Part shown: positions 22,807-35,484 of the stretch, piece by piece
How positions within the stretch are numbered: the first letter of the stretch is position 1
How the letters are laid out: every line of letters begins with the position of its first letter
DNA from: Paramyrothecium sp. XJ0827
Lineage: Eukaryota; Ascomycota; Sordariomycetes; Hypocreales; Stachybotryaceae
Direction: 5' to 3'
Assembly: GCA_020881915.1 (NCBI GenBank)
Contig: JAJFPB010000004.1
Coordinates: 1,736,001 to 1,800,000, forward strand
Length of the DNA: 64,000 nt
Position numbers and translations under genes: made by a program
Notes under the pieces: model-generated
Databases searched by the model: none
Seen by the model: the letters and a program-made list of their open reading frames with translations, nothing else
What the model was told of the DNA's origin: nothing

Positions 22807-23981
22807 ATGAGGTAAGGGTCAGCTTGTAATGTCAGTTGACTTAAGTGGCTGATACCTTCCTAGTGATCGCGAGAACCAGCCCCGTGCCAGGCCGCTGGTT
22901 TCGATTCCTTCGCTATACCTTGAGTTATTTGAAAACCCATCCTATGCTCACAGTCTTGAGCCTGAGACAGAGGAGTGCATGGCTCACATGCAACTTCTCG
23001 AGCTATTTGCCAGGGATCGTGAGGGAATGCGGGAATGGGCATGTGAGCATCAAATCGATCCGGAGTCAGCATGGACGTTCTACGTCAACATGGCAGTCGA
23101 GAGATTTCAGAAATGGGCAGAAGCATCTTTACGCATGGATCTACGACATCTAGTGCCACGCTTGGACGTCCTCATGATATGGCATGCTCTGTTACAGCAG
23201 CCAGAGGCGTGGATTACTCTGGCGGAGGAGCTAGATTTGCATCACTTGCAGTGGGACTGGACGATACTGGCAAGCTTCAAAGTCACTGAGGGCCCCCAAG
23301 TTGCTAACAACTACTTCAGCTAGAAATCGTGTTGCAATTGGGTTCCGGAGGCTTCGTTCTCCCCCCTGACATTGATGATGCGGTATCGCAGATCATTGGA
23401 GAGCATACTGTCATCGACCTCTTGAAAGCGTTGTCTCATTCCTTCTCAGTTCTCGACCAGATGATGCCACAGAAAGACTGGCAGACTACTACCTTCACAA
23501 GGCCAGTAGTGTCATTCTCAATACCCCGGATGGCGATTGCATGGTCTCGTTCCCTTTCCATGATGCGGTTCAAGACCAACTAGACTTTGGGGCGGAGATG
23601 CTGCAACGTTCCTGGCATCGCTTGTGGCAGCTGGACGAGCCGCATGGCAGGGCGCTCTGTATCCCAATACAACGGTATTGCAATTTTCTAAGCCTGCGTT
23701 TGGTGTGGTTAGGTCTTCGGTCAGCGTTCACAAGCTGTACCAATACCGTGTTGGTGCCCACCTTCGATATTGATTTAGTATGGAGGACACATCTGCTGTC
23801 CCCAACCCAGTACCTGGACTTCTGCGAGAGCTTCCATGAAAGCTTCATTCCACACACACCAAGCGAAACTGGTGAAAACAAAAGCATTCATTTCAAGGTC
23901 ACAAAGCAGGCCTATGAGGCGATATTCGGAGATGCATACGAGCTGTATTGCTGCCGATACCACCCAGAAGGCCGAGAGTAG
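22807..23981 (+). CDS. Glycine-rich-domain-like (DUF1399 / GRDP) protein, model partly unresolved
   Basis: The first coding exon is only 5 nt (22807..22811, ATGAG), followed by a 52-bp intron (gtaagg ... cttcctag). Exon 2 opens at 22864 and reads MSDRENQPRARPLVS, then continues with RLDVLMIWHALLQQP. A stop at 23321 forces a splice after about 23270. The downstream frame, open to the stop at 23981, includes MVSFPFHDAVQDQLDFGAEM, CIPIQRYCNFLSLR and VPTFDIDLVWRTHLLSPTQY. The two blocks RLDVLMIWHA and DIDLVWRTH match the paired W-H motifs of the plant/fungal GRDP (DUF1399) family, whose biochemical role is unclear. The join is unresolved. A branch-like gctaac at 23303 and acceptor ttcag at 23319 are good, but the matching donor would be GC (gcaagc, 23270) or a 38-bp GT intron. 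A second splice or a frameshift is then needed before about 23502. cDNA would settle it. Disruption by mutation is possible. Confidence 0.7.
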
Positions 23982-24686
23982 AGCGTATGCTGATCCAAGC
24001 CGTCCAGCTGGGAGGCGTGCAGAAAGGAGTCGTCATGAAAAAGAAAGAAAAAAACCGCGTCTCGCATTGCCACTTGGGCTGAATCCCTTTCTACGGCCAA
24101 CAATGAGGCCTAAAATACGGTTCGCGTTCACGAAGTGGTTGTGAAAAGGAAGCAAATTGCGAACACCATCCACAGAGAATGCAGAAAGCACGATTGCGGC
24201 GACCGACCAGTCCGCCCTGTGTGAAGTGCGACCAATTGCAGCCCGACTTTCATCACATATGCCCTGCTACAAGCTATCAAGTCTCCAGGCCAGAGTAAGG
24301 CAGCGCTGAACCGCCATCAAATTGAGAACTGAAGTACCAGCAATCGACAGTCTGCTCCAAGTCTCGCACTGACCATAAAATCGACGTCAGCCTCCTGCCC
24401 AGAGGGCGGCACTCGCTCGGAAGGTCACCTCATTTTGCAGAGTTTCCAATTCTGTCACGGATCTAAGAATTCATGCCAATGACGCCAGTGCGGTAGGGGG
24501 AAGCACTCCATGATGACATTGGACAGCATATCACATACATATTGAGGGTGTGCTCGAAGGGGTCACCCCTCTCATCGCGGTGTCGTCTTCAGGGGTTGCT
24601 CCCAGTCATTAGGACATGAAAGGAACAGCAACGGTTTTTGTGGGTCGCTGATGACAGCACAACGCAGATTTTCTTAAGATCGACTC

Positions 24687-25248
24687 CTAAGAATGAATGG
24701 GCGCTTTGGCTGATGCGGTCATTAATGAGAACACCCTTATGCTTGATGTTGACGAGATGACGGGGTCGGTGTTTTGATGAGTGGTGGGATTTCTTATCAC
24801 AATGCTGATCATTTGTGCGACGTGTAAATCAAGTCTCAAATGAGCCCTTCCAGATGCCATTGCTTTATCGCCCTCGCCGCTGTTATACGTCTTGAGGTAC
24901 TTTGCACAACGGTGAGGATCAATGAAACACGTACCGGTAGAATGATCGGTCAAAAAGATGCCTGTCGAGGATCCATAGCAAGATCCTTGTCAGGAGGGTT
25001 TGTGTCCTAACTCCGCCCATCCAAACCCGCATCGTCCCACTAAGAGGACCAACATTTTGTCCAAGCTAAGGAACAACACCCAGTCCATTGGAGCCTTCGG
25101 CTGTAGTCGTCCTATCACTGGTGATGTTGGCAGGATATGCTGCTCCGTACGGAGCACGTCCGATATGAATGACCTGCATCATCACCCTAACAGTATCCAC
25201 CACACTGAGGCCGAAAGCTCCTCTCCTGTGCCATGCCACCGGCGACAT
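24687..25248 (-). pseudogene. Coding-like minus-strand fragments, possibly a decayed or unmodelled gene
   Basis: One frame runs from an ATG at 25248 (MSPVAWHRRGAFGLS) through a single TAG at about 25068-25066. It continues (GTMRVWMGGVRT, RILLWILDRHLFDRSFYR) to a strong donor-like gtacgt near 24932. A following acceptor acag (about 24877) joins in phase to GEGDKAMASGRAHLRL, which ends in a stop at 24687. The TAG could be a C-to-T or G-to-A change, as in repeat-induced mutation, or could lie inside an intron. No domain is recognised. Random open frames are common at this base composition, so confidence is low. Confidence 0.25.
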
Positions 25249-28200
25249 CCTCGAAGGTTTGGGCGAGGTACAGTGCTAGCCCCTTGGGGACATCTCGTCG
25301 ATCATCCAACCGATGATGGCTCCGCGCCCCCGCCCCTTCCCCCTTGGGTCTGGTCGAGTGGGATGGGGAGACAACAGATCACGCTTCGATGCCGTCCGTC
25401 AGGTTTTTGTGATACTGCAGGCAAAGGCCTCGACCACGAAGAGGAGTTTTCTGTCATTCTTGGTACTTGCTTTTTCCAACTGCCACACTGCTAAGCGAGG
25501 TCGTTTAGGCTTCATTGACGGGCGCACAAGCCAACCCGTACCGAAGAAAGGGTCTCAATCCATGCGCTTGTGCTGGTATCACATTACCCCAGTCGTACAG
25601 GCTGGATTGGAGCCTTGTTAGCTCATTCCGGAGGTCTTGGGTGTAGCCCCGCCATCACGGTCCGGAATTCCTGGCCGTCCCTACAGTATCAAAACTGGTT
25701 CGCTGACATACTGTAGGCACGCTGATCAGGGCTAGGTGCTGGGGCGGGAGTCATGGCGGTCACGATCCTCCTGTTGCCGCTGTCCAATATGGATTGCTAT
25801 AAAGGCGAAACTAAGTCCCCGCTGCACATGACAACTCACATTCGGCTCGCTTCAAAGGCGATCCCGGAGGCATCCTAGCTGTGGCGCCGGCGGTTCTCCG
25901 AGTCAGCCAATGACTTCGAACTCTCACCCCCTACCAGCATTATCGCGACCCTCGTAGCCGCTTTGTTGCGTAGACGTGTCCCAGGTTCAGCTTGGACCAG
26001 GCAAATCCGCTAAGGGCAACTGTTCGTGGACACTGGCTCCTCAGTTTTGAAGCTTAACTCTATGGCATCGATGTCACCCACGGTGAATGTTCACAGTGAT
26101 GGCCTCCGTCCCCATGTACAACTTTTCAAGCGTGAACGGCTCGGCCTTCTGCTTGATGCGGGAGACTCGGCAGGGTTGCTTTTTTACTTCCTACTGGAGA
26201 GATGTCGTGAGAAGGTCCTTTCCTGCGTCGTAGCCTCATGGGTCAAAGTGACCGGTCTTTCCTATGATTCGTCAGTCGACTTGGCGAGCAGCAGACGTGC
26301 CTGTAGTAACACTCATCAACCAGCATAGGTTTTTTTGACCATAGAATACAGGGCACCTCGTCCGCAACGGGATTGCATTGCCATTTACCACACACGACGC
26401 CCACTCACATTTACCTCGTTAGGGCAATCCACCTGAATTGCGCCGTTTCACAAGATCTAGCAACAATGCAACAGTACGACAGTAGGCGCGATAGACAGAC
26501 CGACTAACTGACCTAGTGTTGTTTTCTGTTGGTTTGGGCAAGAAAGGTCGTCGCACTCGTCAACCGCTGGAACTTCCGGGGACTCTCTCAACGGCACAAG
26601 TGTTATGTCAGTTTCGTAGGCTTACTTCGAGACAAGGTTGTATGTAAATGACGAACTCTAGCTCTTGAGTCACGACGCGGGCAGGCGGGCTCCCGCATCA
26701 TGAAGCTAGGCAGCCGGGGGCGTGGCGTTCCAACGCTTGTGTACAGCCAGCCGCTCTCGCAGCTACCACTTGGAACCTCGCGTGTGGGTTCCGTCAGATT
26801 TTCTCTCATTTCGGACGGATGGTAACGGGGCCCATGGATCTAGACAGTGCATGGTACCTACTGTAATAACTGCTCCCTGTCACCCACACTCCCCTATGTG
26901 CAGATGATCAACCGCGAATCTGCGGTACCGTCTGCACCAGGTAAATCCACTCGTATCCCAGACCGGGTGCTGCAGGATAGTGAGCCGGGGCTAGGTGAGG
27001 GGTTGCATTCGAGGCGTAAGCGAACAATCTGGATGCTTAGAAGAGGCTTATAAATTCCCCCAAGATCATCAGTGATCTGAATGAAGCGCCGTGCTTCCCG
27101 CTGGGCATCATGTCGTGTGCTTCGAGCAGCACAGGAACCAGTACACGATTGCGGATAACAGTGACAAGAACAAAGAAACGCAGGAGGATAATCTTCAAGC
27201 GAATCTTACAAGGTGATGAAGTAAGTAGTCAGGTGGGCAAAATTGCATGGTGGGGTATCATATGCAGCTTTCTGTTGCACTTCTTGGACACCACATAAAA
27301 TGCGGTGAGATAAACTTGCGTGTAGATGGTATTTCGGGCGTCGATCTGAGAACTGTGACCCGCCCTGCCGGGTTTCCAAAAGAAGGCGCGAAACCGCGAA
27401 GGTGGTTGTGTCACAGATGGGTGTCCAGCCTGCATTCGGCGTGTCATCCAATAGATGCTCAGTTCTGATTTGAAGAAAGCGAAGGCGGCCAAGTGATTTG
27501 GGGCCAATCGAATATTCAACGAGGTCGAGTTGCTCATCGAAACAGGTTAGATCCGGACTTTGACTCTGAGAAATCGAGGCTCTCCTCCGTGCGAGGCGAT
27601 ATGAACGTAAGGAGTGCTAATAAAAGTCACTTTACATATCCTCCTCTAAAAAGGGCACGAGTGACCCAGACCTGTCTGACTAGGTGCATGAGGCTCTTGG
27701 TTCTTGGGAGGGACATGTCCTGTTCAGACCAAGGCAGAGACCAAGGCAGGGTGCAGGGCACCTACCATCGCCTTAAGCCGAAGAATGGGTCAGTATCAAA
27801 ATACCAGGACAGAGCGGGCTGTCATCACGATGATTCTTCCATTCATTCAAGGCCTCAGGCAACAGATTTCGTGCCTAGCTCGAGAAGCTGATTCATGATA
27901 GCTCTGGGAAGAGTTTTCCTCTAGGCAAAGGCCCCATAGACAAGCACCTTGGTGGCAAGCATCAAACTCGTAGAGTAACGGTCTTTACACGATCACATGA
28001 GCCGACGTCGTTGACTCGTAACTGCAACTTTCATTCAGCTGAGACGGTGCCCATGGACAATCTGTGACAGATATGACAGGAGTGGTTGTGCGAATAAATT
28101 GGGACTGGAGGGTAACAGCATCGCACCAGGTTTGTTTCGGACCACCTTTGTCTGCGCGAGTTTTGGTAAGCTCAGAGACTCTGGGCCACGGGAGCCAAGG

Positions 28201-30872
28201 GCAAGCGCAGACGTACATATGGGTGACCCTGGGGCATCCGTGGGTCAGGAGTCGTACGATTCTGGTGACGGTTGCAGCCAGACTGCGTCGTTCCACCCAA
28301 TGAATCGAACAGTGTGTGCACGGAATTGGATAAGCCTGCGGGCCAGCACGACAAGGATGTTTCTGAAAGAGGAAATCATATCGTGCAAGTGGAGGAGCGA
28401 GAACGGTATTGATAGGTTACCCTGTCTGCGGGTGGCGGACCAGGGAAGCGATCTGTCAGGGCATCCCTCCAAGTCGAAAGCCGGGTAAGCTTCTAAAGGG
28501 GGGGGGGGTGTCTCCTGTAAAGCGGGCTGAAGGCGAACGATCATAGAGATGAAAAAAAGGGTTTTCCAGTTCCGTCCGGTGCTACGTAGGGTGCTAGTTG
28601 CAAGCTTTTCCCTCCGCTCGTGATGAACACATGGCATAGCCAAGACAACCGCAACGGCGACGGTGGAAGCATGAGTGAGTATGCGTACGCCGGCGTAAAA
28701 AGCAAAGGCAGAGCGCTCATCCCGCGTAGCAGGCTAAAATTAAGGGTCAGACCACCATGACACCATGACGAGACCTTTTGTGCCGCGAACAAGGCCTAGT
28801 CCACATCTCGCGTGGTCAAAGGCGCCAGGAGCAAGGAAGACCCCTGGCGGATCGCCACGGGCAGAGAAGATCATGGATGTCTGAAGCCTGCGAACTAATT
28901 ACCATGTTTCCGTTCCTAGTGTCGGCTGATCTTGGACCGTGAGGCCTGGGTTCTTCGCATGCATACCCGATCCATGCAATAGGGAGGCGCTTACAGCGTA
29001 ATCTTTGAATGGTGATGCAGATGGCTTAGATTGAGATGGCGAGGCGAGGTTCGGCGGAGGCGAGGCACGACGCGGGCTGGCGCTAGTAAAGGAGCGGTAG
29101 TGGGTTGAAGGCTTGAACTTACTTTGTTTACATTGATTAGATCCCCTTCCCCTGGCGCCAGGCAAGTTAATAGTATGGAGTCGTGACGCAGCGCCTGAGA
29201 TGTTTTCCCAGCAAAGGGCGTGCCTCGGTACCAACGCCACGGGATCTCGTTGTCTCTGGGAGGGTGTGGATGGCGTGGAAAAGAACGCGGGCTGCGCTCG
29301 AGTGAAAGGGTGTCGTGGACGGATGCAGGATCCAGTGCAACGTCGGCGACGAGGGCTAGACAGTTGTTGATGTCCGCCGGTGGAGCGGCGCCTGCGTTGA
29401 CGAATGGCCACCTGTCGGGGCGACGCTGATACGGATAATATTTTTAAGGGAGATCAATACCTTAGCCGTGATGAAGCCGAGCCGGGTGAAACAATTACGG
29501 CTGGTCCTAGCTGCTCGTTAGTGTTGACACTCTGACGGAAGATGCCGTTTGCACTAAGGTACCTGACTACGGTAAAGGTTGCCTCGTGCATAGCCACGCC
29601 TTATGTAAGGCAGTCGCTCAACGTCCCGCGCGCCTCTAGAGCCACGAAGAACAGTGGCTTTTCAGTTCCAGCGGGTCTGCCGTTCCCCACCCTGTAAGGC
29701 TCGCTTCCTTCCCAGTTTCCACGGCCCAAGCACTAAGGGACTATCTGGTAGATCTTAAGGTGTCCCTGACCCGAATCATTCATCCGACCTAAATACCTGC
29801 ACCCTTTCTCGTGCTTTGTTTATGCCGAGGGGCAAGGACGGCCAAGCGCAGCCGTCTGATAGACTACGGATACGGTGACGGCAGTCGTGCAACGGTTAAT
29901 TCCTTTACGCTGGCAGACCGGGTCGTCGTCCCTGCAAGCGGTAAAGTTAGTACCCAACCCATAACGTGTCGGTATTATAGGGTAGGCACGTGAAATTGTG
30001 AAGGCTGGTCCAATTTATAGCGCTTCCACATGGAAAAAGACCAGGCCCCAGCAGGGCCGAGGCCAAGGCCAGAGCCGGAAGCACATACATACAGCAAGGT
30101 GGTACTGGCGTACCTTCAAGGAAGATCTCCGTTGCCCACTCACCCTTGACCGTCCAACGTCTTCACGTGTCCTCCGCCCACGATGACGTGGCTTGCAATT
30201 CCTCCTTTCATCGACCCAACCGTTACCCGTCACGCTTGACGCCTCCCGCGATGCTCCTTCCGGTTTAATGATGCACACCAACAACGATGCCTTTTCATGG
30301 CGGTGCACCGGAAGTCCACTGTGAAAGGAGCAGTTCTTTTGGGCGCGTGGCTTCCCGGGCCCCTGCCATGATCGACGCGTTGGCGCTTCCACCTCTAGAC
30401 TATTCTGGAAACTCTGCCCGGCACTAAATCTTTCGATCACTTACCGAAAGGGACTCGCCTAGTGATCCTTAGATCTACCCAGAATGGCGGATTTCTGCGC
30501 TGCGCTTTCGCTTGGCCTTTCTCGAGCAGCACTGACCGTCGCTGGCGGCACCTTGAAGCACAACCCCAGATGATGACGCTCCCCCCCCACGACCATCGGT
30601 TAGACAGGCGTCAATACGTGTTCCCGGCCCTCTCGTCCCTCAAATTTGAGCTCTTAGCTCCGCGCTTGACCTGGCGAACTGCGCAAGTCCAAACTTCACC
30701 GTTGAGGCGTCGAGAATGCAACGCCGGGCATTCAGGCTACGATTCATGAAGCGTTGCTTGCCTCTACAGGGCAACATTGTTTTCTTTTGCCTGGCAGCTC
30801 GCCAAGACGCACTGATCTCAATCATGATGCCTTGCCGACACCCCATTCCGGCAGGGTCACATTGGTACCATA

Positions 30873-30889
30873 GTGTGTGTGTGTGTGTG
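30873..30889. repeat. (GT)n microsatellite
   Basis: Eight consecutive GT dinucleotides. Confidence 0.8.
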
Positions 30890-32509
30890 GTGTTGTCCCC
30901 TGCGATAATCATCGTCCTTGAACGCACCACCAGGAGGGATCCAAAGCAATCAAACATCATGACCGAACATGACCACGGAGAGTTGGCCTACCTTGACGGA
31001 TGCGAGGCCAAATGGAGTTGGAAGCATTGATGATCAGAGGTCACCAACCGCCTGTCAATCCTCCCCCGGAACCCGACAAGGGTTTGCTCAAAGAGGCACC
31101 GAAGTACGACCGTCGCCCAAAGTATTCGGCATGGCATTGGACACCCCTCCCCCCAAAGCGTAGCCGCAGCCTAGATTTAGGTGTCATTCGCAGCCACCGC
31201 CTGGAGACCCTGTTTCGACATGGGCCATAGCACGCAGCAGCATGCCGCATCGATTATTCAAGACTGCTTACTACTGGACTTCAACGCACCGCCTCAGTCC
31301 ACCTTGCCTCGGTTACCTCAAAGGTAGAGTGCGCCGACGCCACTGGAGCCAACTTAGATGACTGTAATCCGTACTGTCGCTCCATGTTCACAGTAGCTCT
31401 CCTTACCTACTAGTCCCTATCGAATCTTTCAAAAATTTCTGACCGCGGAGCTCGGTACATTGGAGAAACCGAGCGGCACGAGAGCCGTCAGTCGAGCAGG
31501 AAAGCTTGTTAGTAACGACTTATTAATGTTGCGTTTGACTTTGCTAGCCTGCCCCGTACCGAGCGTAGCAAAAAACGGAGCTGGTGATGGGCTAAATAGC
31601 GACAACGCCACTATGAACCGCATCTGCCGAGACAGGCTTATGTATCGAGAGAAGCCACCGCATTTTGAGGCTGCCCGATGAGCTACCCTTCAGGCTAGTC
31701 TGCCGGCAACGTGCCCCCGGGGCGCTCATCTCAGGCTCGCCCAAGCCTCGTGTTCCCTTGCGGGGCTGGGCCACCTGGTAGGCAGACGATCAACAAGCCG
31801 AGGCCCTAGTTGAGCACAAGAGCGCAACCGGGCCTAACGACACACGTGCTGCCAAGACTAGTGTCAGACACAACGTTAAAATGTCTCAGAAGCGGTGTCG
31901 ACGACAAGCCATCGGAATCATGGAGACTCAGTCAATGGCAAAAGTCATCGTCTGCTATTTTAGTTGGATGTGCCTGCTTGACCATGCTCGGTGCATATGC
32001 GGCCCGCGGCCATGAATGGCGCTGACGCAGGCGTGACAGATCGCCAACCTTTTAATATCTGATTTGGGGTTTGGCTCAGGTGGTCCCTGCCACCTACACT
32101 TCGAATATGGAACCTCATGGTGTCCCTAAGCTGCTTCCCTCGGTCCTCTCTGGGCCGTGGACTAACATGAGCCTTTCTCATTCGTCGATCATGAAGGGGG
32201 CCAAATACTGGAGAGTGAGTTGCCTGAAAGTGCTGAGGAAAACGTCGCCAGCTGTCCTCGACAGCCAGACCAGGGGTCTTCTCGCTCCTTTAATCATGAG
32301 TTGACCAGCATCAAGCTTACGATTCCGCATGAGGTACCTGGCTTTACCACGGCAACACATCAGTCGTCTTCGTTACGTGCCAAGTGTAATTTAGCAGATA
32401 TGTGCACCGCTCAGCATACCTCGCTCCAGTTCTGCAGTCTGAACTTCTGATCAGTTCCCCAAATAAGGTTTGCTCACTTGTCCGTCAGATGTAGGGAGAT
32501 CTTCCCTTT

Positions 32510-32528
32510 CCGTCCGTCCGTCCGTCCG
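32510..32528. repeat. (CCGT)n microsatellite
   Basis: About four and a half copies of the tetramer CCGT inside a longer C/T-rich tract (32500-32545). Confidence 0.8.
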
Positions 32529-34458
32529 CTCCCCTCCCCTCCCTACCACAGTCCATATCATAAATCGGTTATCAAGTCCAGGCCGCCTACGGCTGTGCAC
32601 GCACATATGCGCGGGCGCTTTGGTCACGCTCTTTTGTCATTATTGTTGTTTCTAAGCCCCGGAAAGACTTGACACTTGGCCGGACAAGATCCGAACGACT
32701 GCTGTGGATCGTGTGGACTGGGCGGGTTTGTCACGATATTAGAGCTGACCTTGGTCGACAATACAATGGCCCAGTAGATAGTATGAACGGACATGTTACC
32801 ATTTGGTGAGGGAAGGTTCCAACAGTGTGGCAATCATTACCTCGCTGGAGCTCCCCCAGCACCGGGGATGCAATCGCCAGCAGATTGGCAACGCTGCAGC
32901 AGGGTATAGTCAGCGGTTGGGATGAGACGAGGGGCTACCAAACAAAGCTGAGGGAATCAGCATTCCGGCATAAGAAGAATCCAGTCATCCGGTCGCACAA
33001 GGGGCTTCAAATGAGATCTACCGTGTGTTGGATCTTTTCGAGCGGTGCCTTGTTTCTGTGGAGAGATTGGGGACACTGCATCTGCAAAATGAGAAGGGCC
33101 AGCTCAACACCGCCCAGAGCTCGTGGTGTAGATATAGAACGAGGACCTAAGACCTAAGGGAACCGGTGTCGCAAGCGCACACAGAGTTGACTGGGGGGTG
33201 TGGGAAAATGCTCGAGGGACGGCAATAGACTCCTGATTAGGAAATCGTCTCCCGAGCAGAGATTTTGATAGGTACCGGCCGAGAGGGGGGAGGGGTGGCC
33301 TTGACCAAGACGGTGGGCGTGCAGCCTCAAGTGGACAAGTTCTCTCCGGTGTGCAGCAGAGCTGCATCGACCCAGCATGAAGAAAGAGCCCGCACGGTTG
33401 ATGGGACGAGACGAGACGAGACGATCGCGGGCTCACGGAATGGCAGGGCAGGGCATGGCAAGGCCAGGCAAGGCAATGCCAGACTGCGAGTGTAAGGGAC
33501 AGGTCGTCGACGAAGCGGTGGAGAAACCCGTGACAGGGAAGAAGGATCTATGGCATTGGAACATCCCTTCCTCTTCGAGGTGCAGATACCCACCCGACCG
33601 TTTGACCAGAGTGCGATCCATGATGACAAGCTTAGGGTCGAATTTAGCCTCCCCTTCCTCATCTGGCGCCCCTGCGGGGCCCCCACTCCGAAGCCACCCC
33701 TTCCCCAAGACAGGCCCATCTGGGGATGCGACTCTGCCTGTGCCATATGGTCTCGACACGATATCCGGAAGCTAGGTGTAGTGGGAGTGGGATTGATTCT
33801 GCTGCATCGTCGACACATCAGCAGTCCCTGGAGGGGGGTGCCGAAGGAGGTCCCGCCCGCTGGGTCCACGCCCTGACGTGATAATCGCCCTCCTCCTCTG
33901 GTCCCTGCTCGATTCCACCCACCACCCCGTCCCGAACTACCTCCTCCACCTTGGGTGCTGGGACAGATGGTTGACGAGCATTTTCGTCCCAGGTTCTGAC
34001 AGTTTCACAGGATAGCCGTCCCAGTACGGCGACCCACCCCAATTTGCTACCTGGGCTTGCAGCAAGCCCTCCCCGGGATCATCGCTTGTGATTTACAGAT
34101 CTGATATACCGCTTCCCACCCGCCCACTGCGTCCTCATTTGGGACAACCTGGGCCCAGTTCTTGTCAACATCCAGTACTTATACTTTCTTGACCCCCAAA
34201 ACGTCCGCCGGCCTTGGAATCCCTTTTTGGACTTATACTCATCCCTCTCGACATAATCACATCCTCTCTCCCTCGACTGCAACATCTTGTGTGACCAGCA
34301 ACAACTTTCATACCTACGCTCATCAACTCAATCATCTCCCTCCTCCAAAGCACAACGCTCGACGTGTTCCTCGGAGGCCAGCCAGCACGACAGCGAGACT
34401 CGTCTTGCCATCGAGCCATTCCTGTCAATACATCTCAACCAAAGCCAGCTCCTACAAC

Positions 34459-35484
34459 ATGGCAACTACTCTACTATCACCTCAACACTACACCATGCCT
34501 CAAGGCGCACGATACAACAGTTTCACACAGCCTCCACAACCTCCTCCGTCGCCCCCAATGGAGGAGTCTCGGTGCTCGCTGCCCTCCATCTCCAACCTAC
34601 TAGGTCTAGCTGATGCCGGTTCGCCAACAAGCGAATCCTCACCGACCTCGCTAGGACCTTCCTCAAGACTTGAAGGTATGAGTGTCCTCGGGAGTGGCAG
34701 TATTGCCTCCCCTTCCCCTCATGAAACTAAATCTGACCCACCGTTCCCAGATCTCGTACAACGTCGGCAGGAAATATCGTACACAAAGCCGGATCGCCAA
34801 CATGGTTCGGACTCGGGCAAGCCAGCACAGCCCAAGATTATGCCTCCATCACCGCCCATGAGTACGGATGCTTCCTTCGACAGCTGCTCCCCGACGAGCA
34901 AGTCAGTGAGCCAATTCTCCAACGCCTCAGCACCTACTGGCTATTATCACGAGACGACCCCTCCACTTGAGATGGAGCAGCAGCGATCTCAGGCTTCCAC
35001 AGCCGGCATGCCTCGACCATCTGCCGCAACTCCTTACAGCCATCAACCTTACACTACCGGTTATGCGAACCAGCCACCAATGGGCAGCTACTATGCTGCT
35101 GCACCCCCTCAACACCCGATGCCCAGTCTTCAGTATCAACGACCTCTTCCTCAGTCATTCCCTCCTCCTCTGAGCATCCCCATGGGCCTGCCACCGGCAC
35201 CTGGTGCCCATCCTTGGCAGCATCATCACCATTACATGAACCCTTCGCACGGAGGTCCTTTCCCCCAAAGCCAAGACCGCTACATCTGCCAGACTTGCAA
35301 CAAGGCCTTCAGCCGGCCTAGCAGCCTCCGGATCCATAGCCACTCCCATACTGGAGAGAAGCCATTCAAGTGTCCTCACGCAGGTTGCGGAAAGGCGTTC
35401 AGTGTCCGCAGCAACATGAAACGTCACGAGCGAGGCTGCCACAGCTTCGAAGTTGGCGGTGGTGCATCCGCACTTGCCGCCTAA
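34459..35484 (+). CDS. mtfA: MtfA-like C2H2 zinc-finger transcription factor
   Basis: The start is ATG 34459, the first in a frame that is open far upstream without another ATG. The C-terminus carries two tandem C2H2 fingers. The first begins YICQTCNKAFSRPSSLRIHS (residues 275-294 unspliced). The TGEKPFKC linker follows, then a second finger (CPHAGCGKAF...NMKRHERGC). This arrangement and the flanking HHHHYMNPSHGGPFPQSQDR match MtfA of Aspergillus, a nuclear regulator of secondary metabolism and development. The N-terminal two thirds is low-complexity Pro/Ser/Gln, with the block CSLPSISNLLGLAD. A likely 75-bp intron at 34676..34750 (gtatga ... ctgaccc ... ttcccag) is a multiple of three and free of stops, so the product is 316 aa if spliced or 341 aa if retained. 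The long CT/CA-rich leader (34160-34458) suggests an extended 5' UTR. Family is confident; orthology to mtfA is likely but not proven. Confidence 0.85.
   Translation: MATTLLSPQHYTMPQGARYNSFTQPPQPPPSPPMEESRCSLPSISNLLGLADAGSPTSESSPTSLGPSSRLEGMSVLGSGSIASPSPHETKSDPPFPDLVQRRQEISYTKPDRQHGSDSGKPAQPKIMPPSPPMSTDASFDSCSPTSKSVSQFSNASAPTGYYHETTPPLEMEQQRSQASTAGMPRPSAATPYSHQPYTTGYANQPPMGSYYAAAPPQHPMPSLQYQRPLPQSFPPPLSIPMGLPPAPGAHPWQHHHHYMNPSHGGPFPQSQDRYICQTCNKAFSRPSSLRIHSHSHTGEKPFKCPHAGCGKAFSVRSNMKRHERGCHSFEVGGGASALAA

Larger units (their letters stand above)
23982..34458. other. 10.5-kb gene desert
   Basis: No intact gene was recognised. It has short coding-like minus-strand frames at 24.7-25.25 kb (listed separately), a few isolated plus-strand fragments (31000-31230; 32107-32215 ending at a gtgagt donor-like site), simple repeats at 30873 and 32510, and G/C-rich low-complexity sequence from 33250 to 34000. 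No transposase or reverse transcriptase motif was seen. The last 500 bases, rich in CT and CA, belong to the promoter and leader of the mtfA-like gene. Confidence 0.45.
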
